From: Corydoras sp. C115
Taxonomy: Eukaryota > Chordata > Actinopteri > Siluriformes > Callichthyidae
Direction: 5' to 3'
Length of the DNA: 64,000 nucleotides
Assembly: GCA_019802505.1 (NCBI GenBank)
Contig: JAFMOC010000228.1
Location: forward strand, 752,501 to 816,500
Shown here: piece after piece, positions 54,113 through 63,992 of the stretch
Position numbering within the stretch: the stretch's first letter is position 1
Layout: the number at the start of each line of letters is the position of its first letter
The notes under the pieces: generated by a model
The model's database searches: none
Seen by the model: only the letters and a program-made list of their open reading frames with translations
What the model was told of the DNA's origin: nothing
Program-made: the position numbers and the translations under genes

Positions 54113-54317
54113 CAAAAACATGGATCAAGTTAATTGAATTCTCCAAATTGCCCCATATAGAGTGTGTTTGTGTGAGTGAGTGTGTGCCCTGCGATAGATT
54201 GGCGCCCTGTCCTGGGTGTTTCTGCCCAGCCCCCATAACCTTCTCCCCTGGATGGGCATGAGGAACCCCCCCGTGACCCTAGTAGAGGATAAAGTGGAGG
54301 ATAATGGATGAATGGAT
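54113..54317 (+). mobile_element. SINE-A, 5' part missing
   Basis: From TCCAAAAACATGGATC to the tail GGATGAATGGATG. Confidence 0.9.
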
Positions 54318-54349
54318 GAAGTCTGACAATTAGAATTAGAATAGACAAC

Positions 54350-54625
54350 TAGGGATTCCATGTTCTCCCCGTGTCCACATGGGTTTCCTCCAGGTTCTCC
54401 GGTTTCCTCCCACAATCCAAAAACATGGATCAAGTCAATTGAGTTCTCCAAATTGCCCCATATAGAGTGAGTCTGTGTGAGTGAGTGTGTGCCCAGTGAT
54501 AGATTGGCGTCCTGTCCTGGGTGTATCTGCCCAGCGCCCGAAACGTTCTCCCCTGGATGGGCATGGGGAACCCCCCCGCGAACCTAATAGGGGATAAAGT
54601 GGAAGATAACGGATAGATGGATGTT
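54350..54625 (+). mobile_element. SINE-A, head missing
   Basis: Begins CTAGGGATTCCATGTTCTC, with the B-box deleted. Ends GATAACGGATAGATGGATG. Confidence 0.9.
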
Positions 54626-55122
54626 AAATGTACGTTTGTGTATAAGGAACAAGATATATAATGAAAAGAACGTTCCCTCGTGCAGAGTTCTTGGAGGTTT
54701 TGCTCTGATGTTCTGGTTCTGATGCCGTCCATGCAGGGTCCACTGCAATTAGTAGTGCATTGGGGTAAAGACAAACACACTGAACTTGCTGGAACAGATA
54801 CAACAGACCTTTTGCCGGCGTGTCATGCATGAATAGTTGGCACATCAAGAGTGCTGGAGGCTGAAGAATGCCCCTTTGTCCGCTGCCTCAATATCAATTT
54901 CAGTGGTAAAAAGGGAATACACTTATCCGAGGCAGTGGCTTATGAGTGGTGTGGGGTCGTGAGAATCTCTCGGGAACCATCCTCATTGGTTATTACAGTA
55001 CCGAAGAACGAGCACAACACTACAGCTTTATATACAGCCTTATAATTCATTTGGAGGTTCTCCTCCCTCTCTTCAGGTTTGGCTCCAACACCAGCAGATT
55101 AATTAAAAATAAAATGTAATAT
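54626..55122. other. Unassigned sequence in intron 5
   Basis: About 500 bases. The words GTCATGCATGAATAGTTGGCACATC and nearby look like part of an old dispersed repeat, but I cannot name it. No splice-bounded frame found. Confidence 0.4.
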
Positions 55123-55219
55123 GGGCGGCACGGTGGCTTAGTGGTTAGCACGTTCTCCTCTCAGCACTAGGGATTCCCGGTTCGAATCCCCATCTGGGTG
55201 GAGTGTCCGCATGGGTTTC
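55123..55219 (+). mobile_element. SINE-A head fused to inverted copy
   Basis: Complete tRNA-like head to GTCCGCATGGGTTTCC, then CCATGCCCATCC of an inverted copy. TTCC is shared at the junction. Confidence 0.9.
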
Positions 55220-55510
55220 CCCATGCCCATCCAGGGGAGAACGTTTCGGGCGCTGGGCAGATACACCCAGGACGGGGCACCAATCTATCACTGAGCACAC
55301 TCACTCACACAGACGCACTCTATATGGGGCAATTTGGAGAATTCAATTGACTTGATCCATGTTTTTGGACTGTGGGAGGAAACCAGAGAACCCGGAGGAA
55401 ACCCACACGGACACGGGGAGAACATGGAAACTCCATCCAGATGGGGATTCGAACCGGGAATCCCTAGTGCTGAGAGGAGAACATGCCAACCACTAAACCA
55501 CCGTGCCGTC
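55220..55510 (-). mobile_element. SINE-A, tail and C-tract missing
   Basis: CCATGCCCATCCAGGGG to CCACCGTGCCGTC. Confidence 0.92.
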
Positions 55511-55545
55511 TGACTGAACACATATACAGGAATTTTATTACATTT

Positions 55546-55890
55546 TCATTCATTCATTATCTTCCGCTTTATCCTCTATTAGGGTCGCGGTGGGGGTTCC
55601 CCATGCCCATCCAGGGGAGAACGTTTCGGGCGCTGGGCAGATACACCCAGGACAGGACACCAATCCATCGCTGGCACACACTCACACACACACACACTCT
55701 ATATGGGGAAATTTGGAGAACTTAATTGACTTGATCCATGTTCTTGAACTGTGGGAGGAAACCGGAGAACCCGGAGGAAACCCACGGGGACACGGGGAGA
55801 ACATGGAAACTCCACCCAGATGGGGATTCGGACAGGGAATCCCTAGAGCTGAGAGGCGAACATGCTAACCACTAAGCCAACGTGCCGCCA
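55546..55890 (-). mobile_element. SINE-A, full length
   Basis: CATTCATTCATTATC tail to CCAACGTGCCGCC head. Confidence 0.92.
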
Positions 55891-56461
55891 TTTATAAGTT
55901 ATATTGGATAAAATTTAATTACATATGAAATATGTCTGTCAGCAGTGGAGAGCACATTCAGTTCTAATAAATGATGCTTTTGGAGGAAAATTTTTGAATA
56001 AACGAACCTGAGCTTTGGCAGAATCTGTTTTCCGAGTCGGTCGCAGATGAGTCTTAAGGTTTTGCTTTAAATACCATAACTTTGCGACAGTTTGCACCTT
56101 ATGAAAGCTGAGAAGCTGCTCTTTACAGCCAACATACAGTTATTACGGTAACTTTACTCCCAATACTGATGAAAAATATCTCTCACTCACACACACACAC
56201 ACACACACACACAGAGCTTGGAAGCACAAACAGCTGACGGTGACTCCATCGTTCGGTCCCGCTGCTGGAGGAGAGGCTGCAGAGAAAGCTGCTCTCATTT
56301 GATCCGGGGCTACTGACAAAACACCCGGGGCAATAGCACCGAAAGCCCAGGTCTAACGATGCCCCTGTCCGAACCTAATGAAGTATGGTCTTGTGTCCCA
56401 CTGACTGACTATGTATAGCTGAGAGTAGTCACTAAGTTTTTTTTTCGTATTTTTTTTACAG
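55891..56461. other. Unassigned intron 5 sequence
   Basis: Contains a CA run (56186-56212) and a GC-richer part (56230-56370) without a supported exon. Ends in the exon 6 polypyrimidine tract. Confidence 0.5.
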
Positions 56462-56533
56462 AAATTACCATTTGATCATGGAAGGCATCCCTCTGACAGC
56501 GAGTCACCCGTCTATTCTGAAATGCAACATAAT
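56462..56533 (+). CDS. arhgap27: arhgap27 coding exon 6: linker
   Basis: Encodes residues 556-579 (KLPFDHGRHPSDSESPVYSE and four more), phase 0/0; acceptor TTTTTTTACAG, donor AAT/GTAAGT. Short Ser/Pro-rich linker between WW3 and PH with a tyrosine in SPVYSE, which could be a phosphorylation site by analogy. Strong splice sites support it. Confidence 0.82.
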
Positions 56534-56598
56534 GTAAGTCGTGGAGTTATTATACTGTCCCTAAACATTTGAAACTCATAACTTCATAGTGTTTTTAA

Positions 56599-57004
56599 TA
56601 GGGCTGTATTCATCTAAAGATTTTCATAGTCGAATCTGATTCGTCAGATTTTCCCTATAGTCGACTGATAGTCGAATCAGTTAAAATTTGACCACAAGAT
56701 GGCGCTAAGGGCGTAGTTTTTAAAAAAAAAACTTTTTTATATTTTACTTGTTTTTCTAACAAAAGAAAACCTTTTTTTTTGTTTTTCTTTTTTCTTTTTT
56801 TTTTCTAGAAATTAGGATGATTTTATTAGACAAAAGGCTATATATATAACGAAAACAAAGACATTTCATGTAAAAACTAATGCTTAGCAGCAGCCATGGG
56901 CGCCCCCATGTGGTCAAAATGGTACATTCGACTATGAGGTTCATAGTCGACTACGGTTCTCCGAATCGAATCGTCGAATCAGCGAATATTGCAGCTCACC
57001 CCTA
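56599..57004 (+). mobile_element. MITE-D, hAT type, 406 bases, with TSD
   Basis: TAGGGCTGTATTC to CTCACCCCTA, flanked by a perfect 8-base duplication, GTTTTTAA (56591-56598 and 57005-57012). It lies 65 bases after the exon 6 donor. Confidence 0.93.
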
Positions 57005-57040
57005 GTTTTTAAAAAGACACAGAAGCTTATATTAGAACCC

Positions 57041-57190
57041 ATCCATCCATCCATTATCTTCCACTTCATCCTCTATTAGGGTCGTGGGGGGGGTTCCCCA
57101 TGCCCATCCAGGGGAGAGCGTTTTGGGCGCTGGGCAGATACACCCAGGACAGGATGCCAATCTATCACTGGACACACACACTCACACACA
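57041..57190 (-). mobile_element. SINE-A, head half missing
   Basis: CCATCCATCCATTATC to ACTCACACACACACAC, then a TA run (57198-57225). Confidence 0.88.
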
Positions 57191-57193
57191 CAC

Positions 57194-57225
<32 letters not shown>

Positions 57226-57228
<3 letters not shown>

Positions 57229-57540
57229 GGGGCGTTTAAAGTAAAGTTGCGGGCGGCGTGGGAGCGATGGATGATAGACGGTGAACACACGTTTACTAAA
57301 ACTCGGGAGGCGGCGGCGGGCGAGTTACGCCACCGTCTGTGAATGGATTGTGGACGCCTGGGCTGAGGGTTCTGCTGTAACCGTCGTCCGAGCTTTCACG
57401 AAAGCAGCCGTCTGGCGGCGAGACGGACTCGGACATCGATGAGAGGGAACACCGGAGTGCTCGATAGTGAAACAGCTTTTTAATTCAGACACAGAAGACG
57501 AGGACTTTGATGGATTTGTGGGAGAAGAGAGATTAAAATA
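57226..57540 (+). mobile_element. Pogo/Tigger-type transposase, C-terminal remnant
   Basis: Frame pieces read KLRAAWERWMIDGEHTFTK, then, after frame breaks and stops, a stretch ending in the acidic DTEDEDFDGFV-like segment typical of fish pogo-class transposases. No DDE catalytic core or DNA-binding part is present, so it is inactive. The following tandem array seems to come from the noncoding 3' end of the same element. Confidence 0.7.
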
Positions 57541-57639
57541 ATGTGTGTTTTATCAAGTAGTAGAATAAACTTCAATTATAAATCAGCGTTTTGCATCCTT
57601 TACTTTTCTTGTAGATCGTATGTTTTAGCGAGTGCCTTA

Positions 57640-58918
57640 TAATACGCTGCCGTACAGAATAAGTACCGTACAGAAGTAGAGTCCGTAATTCAGACTGTGC
57701 CTTATAATACGGTGCACCTTATAGTACGGTGCGCCTTATACGTGGGACAAATAAAGAACTAGACCCCGTAATTCAGACTGCGCCTTATAGTACGGTGCGC
57801 CTTATACGTGGAACAAATACAGAACTAGACCCCGTAATTCAGACTGCGCCTTATAGTACGGTGCGCCTTATAGTACGGTGCGCCTTATACGTGGAACAAA
57901 TACAGAACTAGACCCCGTAATTCAGACTGCGCCTTATAGTACGGTGCGCCTTATAGTACGGTGCGCCTTATACGTGGAACAAATACAGAACTAGACCCCG
58001 TAATTCAGACTGCGCCTTATAATACGGTGCGCCTTATAGTACGGTGCGCCTTATACGTGGAACAAATACAGAAATAGAGTCCGTAATTCAGACTGCGCCT
58101 TATAGTACGGTGCGCCTTATACGTGGAACAAATACAGAAATAGACCCCGTAATTCAGACTGCGCCTTATAGTACGGTGCGCCTTATAGTACGGTGCGCCT
58201 TATACGTGGAACAAATACAGAACTAGACCCCGTAATTCAGACTGCGCCTTATAATACGGTGCGCCTTATAGTACGGTGCGCCTTATACGTGGAACAAATA
58301 CAGAACTAGACCCCGTAATTCAGACTGCGCCTTATAGTACGGTGCGCCTTATAGTACGGTGCGCCTTATACGTGGAACAAATACAGAACTAGACCCCGTA
58401 ATTCAGACTGCGACTTATAGTACGGTGCGCCTTATAGTACGGTGCGCCTTATACGTGGAACAAATACAGAACTAGACCCCGTAATTCAGACTGCGCCTTA
58501 TAGTACGGTGCGCCTTATAGTACGGTGCGCCTTATACGTGGAACAAATACAGAACTAGACCCCGTAATTCAGACTGCGCCTTATAGTACGGTGCGCCTTA
58601 TAGTACGGTGCGCCTTATACGTGGAACAAATACAGAACTAGACCCCGTAATTCAGACTGCGCCTTATAGTACGGTGCGCCTTATACGTGGGTGAAATACA
58701 GAAATAGACCCCGTAATTCAGACTGCGCCTTATAGTACGGTGCGCCTTATAGTACGGTGCGCCTTCTACGTGGAACAAATACAGAACTAGACCCCGTAAT
58801 TCAGACTGCGCCTTATAGTACGGTGCGCCTTATACGTGGAACAAATACAGAACTAGACCCCGTAATAGAGACTGCACCTTATAGTACGGTGCGCCTTATA
58901 GTCTGGAAAATACGGTAC
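57640..58918 (+). repeat. 66/83-base tandem array derived from a pogo-like end
   Basis: The unit contains GGAACAAATACAGAACTAGA, CCCCGTAATTCAGACTGCG and one or two copies of the 17-base GTACGGTGCGCCTTATA. One extra 17-mer turns the 66-base unit into 83. About 15 units are visible. The array ends with GTCTGGAAAATACGGTA, a common end of pogo-class elements. Confidence 0.9.
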
Positions 58919-59337
58919 ATTATACACTACACAAACATACAGTATGTGTATAGGGCAGTCGGTGCATTACGCAGTGAATATTGAGATAATAAAGGCTGTT
59001 AATTACCTTTGTTTAGTTTTTGAATTCTGCAGAAATGATGAATGATGTTCCTAAGCTTCACTGATCAGCCACAATGAAACCACTGTGTAATCTATGGTTT
59101 GAATGTTGTGGCTGATCGCTGTACAGCAGCTGGAATCACAGCCGGTTGATGGCTTCAGTGAGAAAGAAGTCTGCTTCCTGTTATGTTACAGTAATTGTTT
59201 TTAGTCAGCACTTTCTAACAAAAGTGTTATTATGGCACACGTTGTTTAACGCTTTCACTGCGTTGTCATCGACTTTGTCTTTTGTCTTGCTCGTAAACGC
59301 ACATTGCCGTCCTCTAAATCATATTTGCATCTATACA
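58919..59337. other. Unassigned intron 6 sequence
   Basis: CACTGATCAGCCACAATGAA near 59060 and GTTGTGGCTGATCGCTG near 59108 form an imperfect inverted pair, probably the two ends of a small unnamed DNA element. The rest is unique. Confidence 0.45.
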
Positions 59338-60145
59338 TTATGAGTCGAAGGTTTGGACACTTCTTTCCTCCACTTATCATAAAGATGGACTTTGTAGTTT
59401 GATGGTGTCTTAGTGGTTAGCATGTTCTCCTCTCAGCGCTAGGGGTTCCCGGTTCGAATCCCCATCTGGGTGGAGTTTCCATGTTCTCCCCGTGTCCGCG
59501 TGGGTTTCCTCCGGGTTCTTCGGTTTCCTCCCACAGTCCAAAAACATGAATCAAGTCAATTGAATTCTCCATATTGCCCCATATAGAGTGTGTCTGTGTG
59601 AGTGAGTGTGTGCCCAGCGATGGATTGGCGCCCTGTCCTGGGTGTATCTGCCCAGCGCCCGAAACGTTCTCCCCTGGATGGGCATGGGGAACCCCCCCCA
59701 CCCCCGCGACCCTAATAGAGGATAAAGTGGAAGATAATAAATGAATTAATAATTACAGACTGTAGAACATCTGTGTTCTTGTTGTTGTTAGTCCCCTGTT
59801 GGTTCTCTGTTCTCTATTGACAGAACAGGTATCATTTGGGTGGTGGATTGTTTCTTGTCAGTTCTGCAGTGACACTGATGTGGTGAGGGGGTTTTAGTGC
59901 AGCAGTGCTGCTGGAGTTTCATTTCTCCACCTCAGTGACACTGCTGGGATAGGAATAATGCCCCAACCACATAACCCCTGCTCTGTGGTGCTACTCTTGG
60001 GGTTCTGACCATTAGAACAGAGTAAAGGGGACGTACACAGTATGTACTGTAGAACACAAACAGATGGACTACAGTCTTTAATTGTAGAACTACAAAGTCC
60101 ATCTCTACAGTAAATGGAGCAAAAAGGAGGCGTGTCCAAACTTCT
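59338..60145 (-). mobile_element. MITE-B split by SINE-A
   Basis: Left end GTCGAAGGTTTGGACAC; right end GGCGTGTCCAAACTTCTG near 60131. The SINE lies at 59402-59745. Confidence 0.78.
59402..59745 (+). mobile_element. SINE-A inside MITE-B
   Basis: Begins GATGGTGTCTTAGTGG, with the first head bases missing. Ends AAGATAATAAATGAATT. Confidence 0.9.
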
Positions 60146-60505
60146 GAGGGTACTCTACACCCATGTTAAAGTCACTGGCTTACTCCTTCTCTTATAAGTT
60201 CTGTTGTTTATCTTATAAATGGTTCTATTGGGGTTCTGACCATTAGAGAACTGCTGGAGTTTCATTCCTCCACCTCAGTGACACTGCTGGGATAGGAATA
60301 ATGCACCAACCAAATTGCCCCTGCTCTGTGGTGGTACTATTGGGGTTCTGACCATTAGAACAGAGTAAAGGGGACGTACACAGTATGTACTGTAGAACAA
60401 ACAGATGGACTACAGTCTGAACTACAAAGTCCATCTTTACAGAAAGTGGAACTGAGAACATGGACAATAAGTGGAGCTGTATGGGGGCGTGTCCAAATCC
60501 ATGGT
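60146..60505 (-). mobile_element. Second MITE-B block, paralogue of 27176-27480
   Basis: The spacer ACCCATGTTAAAGTCACTGG and the following MITE-B segment match the 27.2 kb region. Ends GGGGGCGTGTCCAAATCC. Confidence 0.75.
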
Positions 60506-60537
60506 GTCATACATGAACCTGAACATTAATAACATCT

Positions 60538-60605
60538 TTTATTGCAACTAGTGTGTAGGGATTCTTTACACAGCTCTTTATTGCAACTAGTGTGTAGGGA
60601 GCGGA
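60538..60605. repeat. Short tandem duplication before exon 7
   Basis: TTTATTGCAACTAGTGTGTA occurs twice, about 40 bases apart, ending 30 bases before the acceptor of exon 7. Confidence 0.85.
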
Positions 60606-60633
60606 TTTGTGTTAAAACATATTTATTCTTCAG

Positions 60634-60701
60634 GTTTCCAATTTGGCGAAAGCTGGAATCCTCAACAAAACCAGGATATCTGAAAACGGGAAGAAAGTAA
60701 G
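60634..60701 (+). CDS. arhgap27: arhgap27 coding exon 7: start of PH domain
   Basis: Encodes residues 580-601 and two bases of codon 602; acceptor TATTCTTCAG, donor AG/GTACGG, phase 0 in, 2 out. LAKAGILNKTRISENGKKV corresponds to the first strand of the PH domain (human ARHGAP27 has a similar AGVLHRTK start). The split codon joins to exon 8 as Arg602, giving KKVRKNW across the junction. Confidence 0.9.
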
Positions 60702-60738
60702 GTACGGTCCACAGCTGCATTCACATGATTTAAATTAT

Positions 60739-61098
60739 TCATCCATCCATCCATTATCTCCCGCTTTATCCTCTATTAGGGTCACGGGGGGGGTTCCCCA
60801 TGCCCATCCAGGGGAGAACGTTTCGGGCGCTGGGCAGATACACCCAGGACAGGGTGCCAATCTATCACTAGGGCACACACTCACTCACACAAACAAACTC
60901 TATATGGGGCAATTTGGAGAATTCAATTGACTTGATCCATGTTTTTGGACTGTGGGAGGAAACCGGAGAACCCGGAGGAAACCCACGCGGACACGGGGAG
61001 AACATGGAAACTCCACCCAGATGGGGATTCGAACCAGGAATCCCTAGCGCTGAGAGGAGAACATACTAAACCACTAAGCCACTACATTATGCCGCCCT
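60739..61098 (-). mobile_element. SINE-A, full length
   Basis: In intron 7, 37 bases after the donor. Head interrupted by ACATTAT (CCACTACATTATGCCGCCC). Confidence 0.92.
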
Positions 61099-61115
61099 AC
61101 ATTAAATAAAATTAT

Positions 61116-61465
61116 TCATCCATCCATTATCTTCGGCTTTATCCTCTATTAGGGTCGCGGTGGGGTTCCCCATGCCCATCCAGGGGAGAACGTTTCAGGC
61201 GCTGGGCAGATACACCCAGGACAGGGCGCCAATCCATCGCTGGGCACACACTCACTCACACAGATACACTCTATATGGGGCAATTTGGAGAACTCAATTG
61301 ACTTGATCCATGTTTTTGGACTGTGGGAGGAAACCGGAGAACCCGGAGGAAACCCACGCAGACACGGGGAGATCATGGAAACTACACCGAGATGGGGATT
61401 CGAACCGGGAATCCCCAGTGCTGAGAGGAGAACATGCTAAACCACTAAGCCACCGTGCCACCCTG
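61116..61465 (-). mobile_element. SINE-A, full length
   Basis: Same orientation as the previous copy; both are preceded by AAATTATTCATCC. Confidence 0.92.
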
Positions 61466-61536
61466 ACTTAAATTAGAATTTCTATAACATTTACATTTTA
61501 TTAAAGCCTGTTTTTGTTTTATTGCTTCTCTTTTAG

Positions 61537-61624
61537 GAAGAACTGGGCGCAGTCATGGACTGTTCTTCATGGAGGGATCCTGACGTTCCACAAGGACCCG
61601 AAGTCGAGTCAGACGGGAGCAGCG
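61537..61624 (+). CDS. arhgap27: arhgap27 coding exon 8: PH domain
   Basis: Completes codon 602 and encodes residues 603-631 (KNWAQSWTVLHGGILTFHKD then PKSSQTGAA); acceptor CTCTTTTAG, donor GCG/GTCAGT, phase 2 in, 0 out. NWAQSWTVL and LTFHKD are the second and third strands of a PH domain, which binds membrane phosphoinositides in many family members. Confidence 0.92.
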
Positions 61625-61731
61625 GTCAGTGCTGCAGTCATAAACAGCTGCAACATCTGCAAACAGCTGCATTACTGTCACCTGGTGCAAACACTATACA
61701 GCCAAAATGTGATTTATATATATTAAAATGG

Positions 61732-61760
61732 GGGCGGCACGGTGGCTTAGTGGTTGGCAA
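61732..61760 (+). mobile_element. Orphan SINE-A head
   Basis: GGGCGGCACGGTGGCTTAG to GGTTGGCA only, in intron 8; no body follows. Confidence 0.8.
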
Positions 61761-61998
61761 TAGATCAACTTAGAACAGAATCATTTTATTAACTTTGTTT
61801 TTTAGTTTGTAACAGAAACGAATGAAATCCTTATTTAAACGTGAAACATTTTTGAACTGACTGGCATTTGATACTGAAAATGAAATTAAATAAAATCAAT
61901 AAATAATAATACATTCAAATTCATCAGCAACATTAATTCAGGAGCATAAGTTATTAACACTAGCCTACAAAACTAAAATGAATACGACAATTTGTGCT

Positions 61999-62052
<54 letters not shown>

Positions 62053-62601
62053 AGGAAGTCAGAAGTAATGTCTCCAACGTGTCCGTTTTGCAGCACAGCT
62101 TTTCTGAAGTAGTTTTCATAAAGCGGGATGATTGCTGGCTCTGCGCATCACGTTTACGATTTAAAAACTCAAGCGGTTATCAGTGTGATTGGGGTGTAAT
62201 GTCTTTAAGTGACGCCTTCATTTATTTGGCTTCACGCTGTCCACTGCCAACATTTAAAGACACAGAAGACACGCCGGTCTTTCTTCGTCTCCCACCTTTA
62301 GTTACAGTGAAGTTACAGTTACAGTGAAGCCAAGCGCTACATACACTTCGACATTTAGTTTTCGGTTGACTTTTGTTGCTCTCGTTATCTTCGTCTCTCT
62401 CCGCCTTTCTCTCCTCGTCTCTGTTAAATATTTCTCCATGTTGTCTCTTGAGGGTTTGTTCAGTACACTTAATATCACTTGCTCTGTGATATCTTGTTAT
62501 GCGCCCCCCCAGGCACCGCACTATTTGAGAAGCACTGGTATATACTGTAATGGGTTGTAAACTTCAATGAAAACATCAATGATTTTTTTTTTCTCCTGCA
62601 G
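61761..62601. other. Intron 8 sequence with poly-T and an unnamed repeat
   Basis: Poly-T at 62001-62051. 62052-62540 ends GCACCGCACTATTTGAGAAG, resembling the ends of dispersed hAT-type copies, but no transposase frame was found. The last bases form the exon 9 polypyrimidine tract. Confidence 0.45.
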
Positions 62602-62703
62602 AGTAAGACCAATCAGATCGCTCCGGAATATGTCGTGGAACTAAAAGGAGCAACGGTTGGCAGAGCTCCGAAAGAAAAGTCCAGCAAGAAAAATGTGCTG
62701 GAG
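62602..62703 (+). CDS. arhgap27: arhgap27 coding exon 9: PH domain
   Basis: Encodes residues 632-665; acceptor TTCTCCTGCAG, donor GAG/GTAAAT, phase 0/0. APEYVVELKGATVGRAPKEK followed by SSKKNVLE closely parallels the EYTVELRGATLSWAPKDKSS segment of human ARHGAP27, which confirms the family assignment. Confidence 0.94.
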
Positions 62704-62788
62704 GTAAATAAAGCCGGAGATCCGTTGTATATCTGATATAAACACGACGTTCCGTATTGACGTGTTATTTGTGTTGATGTGTGTTCAG

Positions 62789-62887
62789 TTAAAAAGCCGG
62801 ACGGGGACAGAGTTCCTGATTCAGTACGATACAGAGAGCATCATCTCCGACTGGCACAAGGTCATAACGGACACAATACGACGGCTT
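62789..62887 (+). CDS. arhgap27: arhgap27 coding exon 10: end of PH domain
   Basis: Encodes residues 666-698; acceptor GTGTGTTCAG, donor CTT/GTAAGT, phase 0/0; intron 9 is only 85 bases. LKSRTGTEFLIQYDTESIIS is followed by DWHKVITDTIRRL, the C-terminal PH helix with its invariant Trp (687). The frame stays open to the donor. The RhoGAP exons, with the arginine finger, must lie past the window. Confidence 0.94.
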
Positions 62888-62937
62888 GTAAGTCCCCCGC
62901 CCCCGCTTCACTGTCTCAAACATTCTTTTTAATATTC

Positions 62938-63292
62938 ATTCATTCATCCATCCATTATCTTCCGCTTTATCCTCTATTAGGGTCGCGGTGGGGTTCCCCA
63001 TGCCCATCCAGGGGAGAACGTCTCGGGCGCTGGGCAGACAGACCCAGGACAGGTCGCCAACCTATCGCTGGACACACACTCACTCACACAGATACACTCT
63101 ATATGGGGCAATTTGGAGAATTCAATTGACCTTGATCCATGTTTTTGGTCTGTGGGAGGAAACCGGAGAACCCGGAGGAAACCCACGTGGACACGGGGAG
63201 AACATGGAGACTCCACCCAGATGGGGATTCGAACCGGGAATCCCTAGTGCTAAGAGGAGAACATGCCAACCACTAAGCCACCGTGCCGCCTC
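62938..63292 (-). mobile_element. SINE-A, full length, with TSD
   Basis: In intron 10. Flanked by TCTTTTTAATAT near 62926 and 63292. Confidence 0.92.
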
Positions 63293-63300
63293 TTTTTAAT

Positions 63301-63652
63301 ATAATTTGTTTAACTTATTTTATATTGTGTATGTTTATAACTATTCCCGGTTCGAATCCCGATCTTGGTGGAGTTTCCATGTTCTCCCCGTGTCCGCGTG
63401 GGTTTTCTCCGGGTTCTCCGGTTTCCTCCCACAGTCCAAAAACATGGATCAAGTCAACTGAATTCTCCAAATTGCCCCATATAGAGTGTGTCTGTGTGAG
63501 TGAGTGTGTGTCCAGTGATAGATTGGCGCCCTGTCCTGGGTGTATCTGCCCAGCGCCCGAAAGGTTCTCCCCTGGATGGTCATGGGGAACCCCCCCCCCC
63601 CCCGCGACCCTAGTAGAGGATAAAGCGGACGATAAGAGATGGATGGATGGAT
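63301..63652 (+). repeat. Linker plus headless SINE-A unit
   Basis: Linker TATGTTTATAACTAT joined to TCCCGGTTCGAATCCC, exactly as at 44042-44708. Confidence 0.9.
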
Positions 63653-63992
63653 GAATTGTGAAAGTTGTTTTATGTCGTGTATGTTTATAACTATTCCCGG
63701 TTCGAATCCCCATCTGGGTGGAGTTTCCATGTTCTCCCTGTGTCCCCGTGGGTTTCCTCCGGTTTCTCCGGTTTCCTCCCACAGTCCAAAAACATGGATC
63801 AAGTCAATTGAGTTCTCTAAATTTCCCCATATAGAGTGTGTCTGTGTGAGTGAGTGTGTGTCCAGTGATAGATTGGCGTCCTGTCCTGGGTCTATCTGCC
63901 CAGCGCCCGAAACGTTCTCCCCTGGATGGGCATGGGGAAACCCCCCTGTGACCCTAATAGAGGATAAAGCGGAAGATAATGGATGGATGGAT
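63653..63992 (+). repeat. Linker plus headless SINE-A unit
   Basis: Second tandem unit (GTGAAAGTTGTTTTATGTCG linker), complete to the GGATGGATGGATA tail close to the window end. Confidence 0.9.

Noticed and set aside
57640..58918. CRISPR-like array
   Set aside because: Units are contiguous with no unique spacers, beside a transposon remnant, in a eukaryotic genome. It is a tandem repeat.
61992..62521. Open frames on both strands after a poly-T tract (retrogene or other gene)
   Set aside because: The + frame begins in poly-T and the - frame is low complexity. The segment end resembles a dispersed DNA repeat. No domain recognised.
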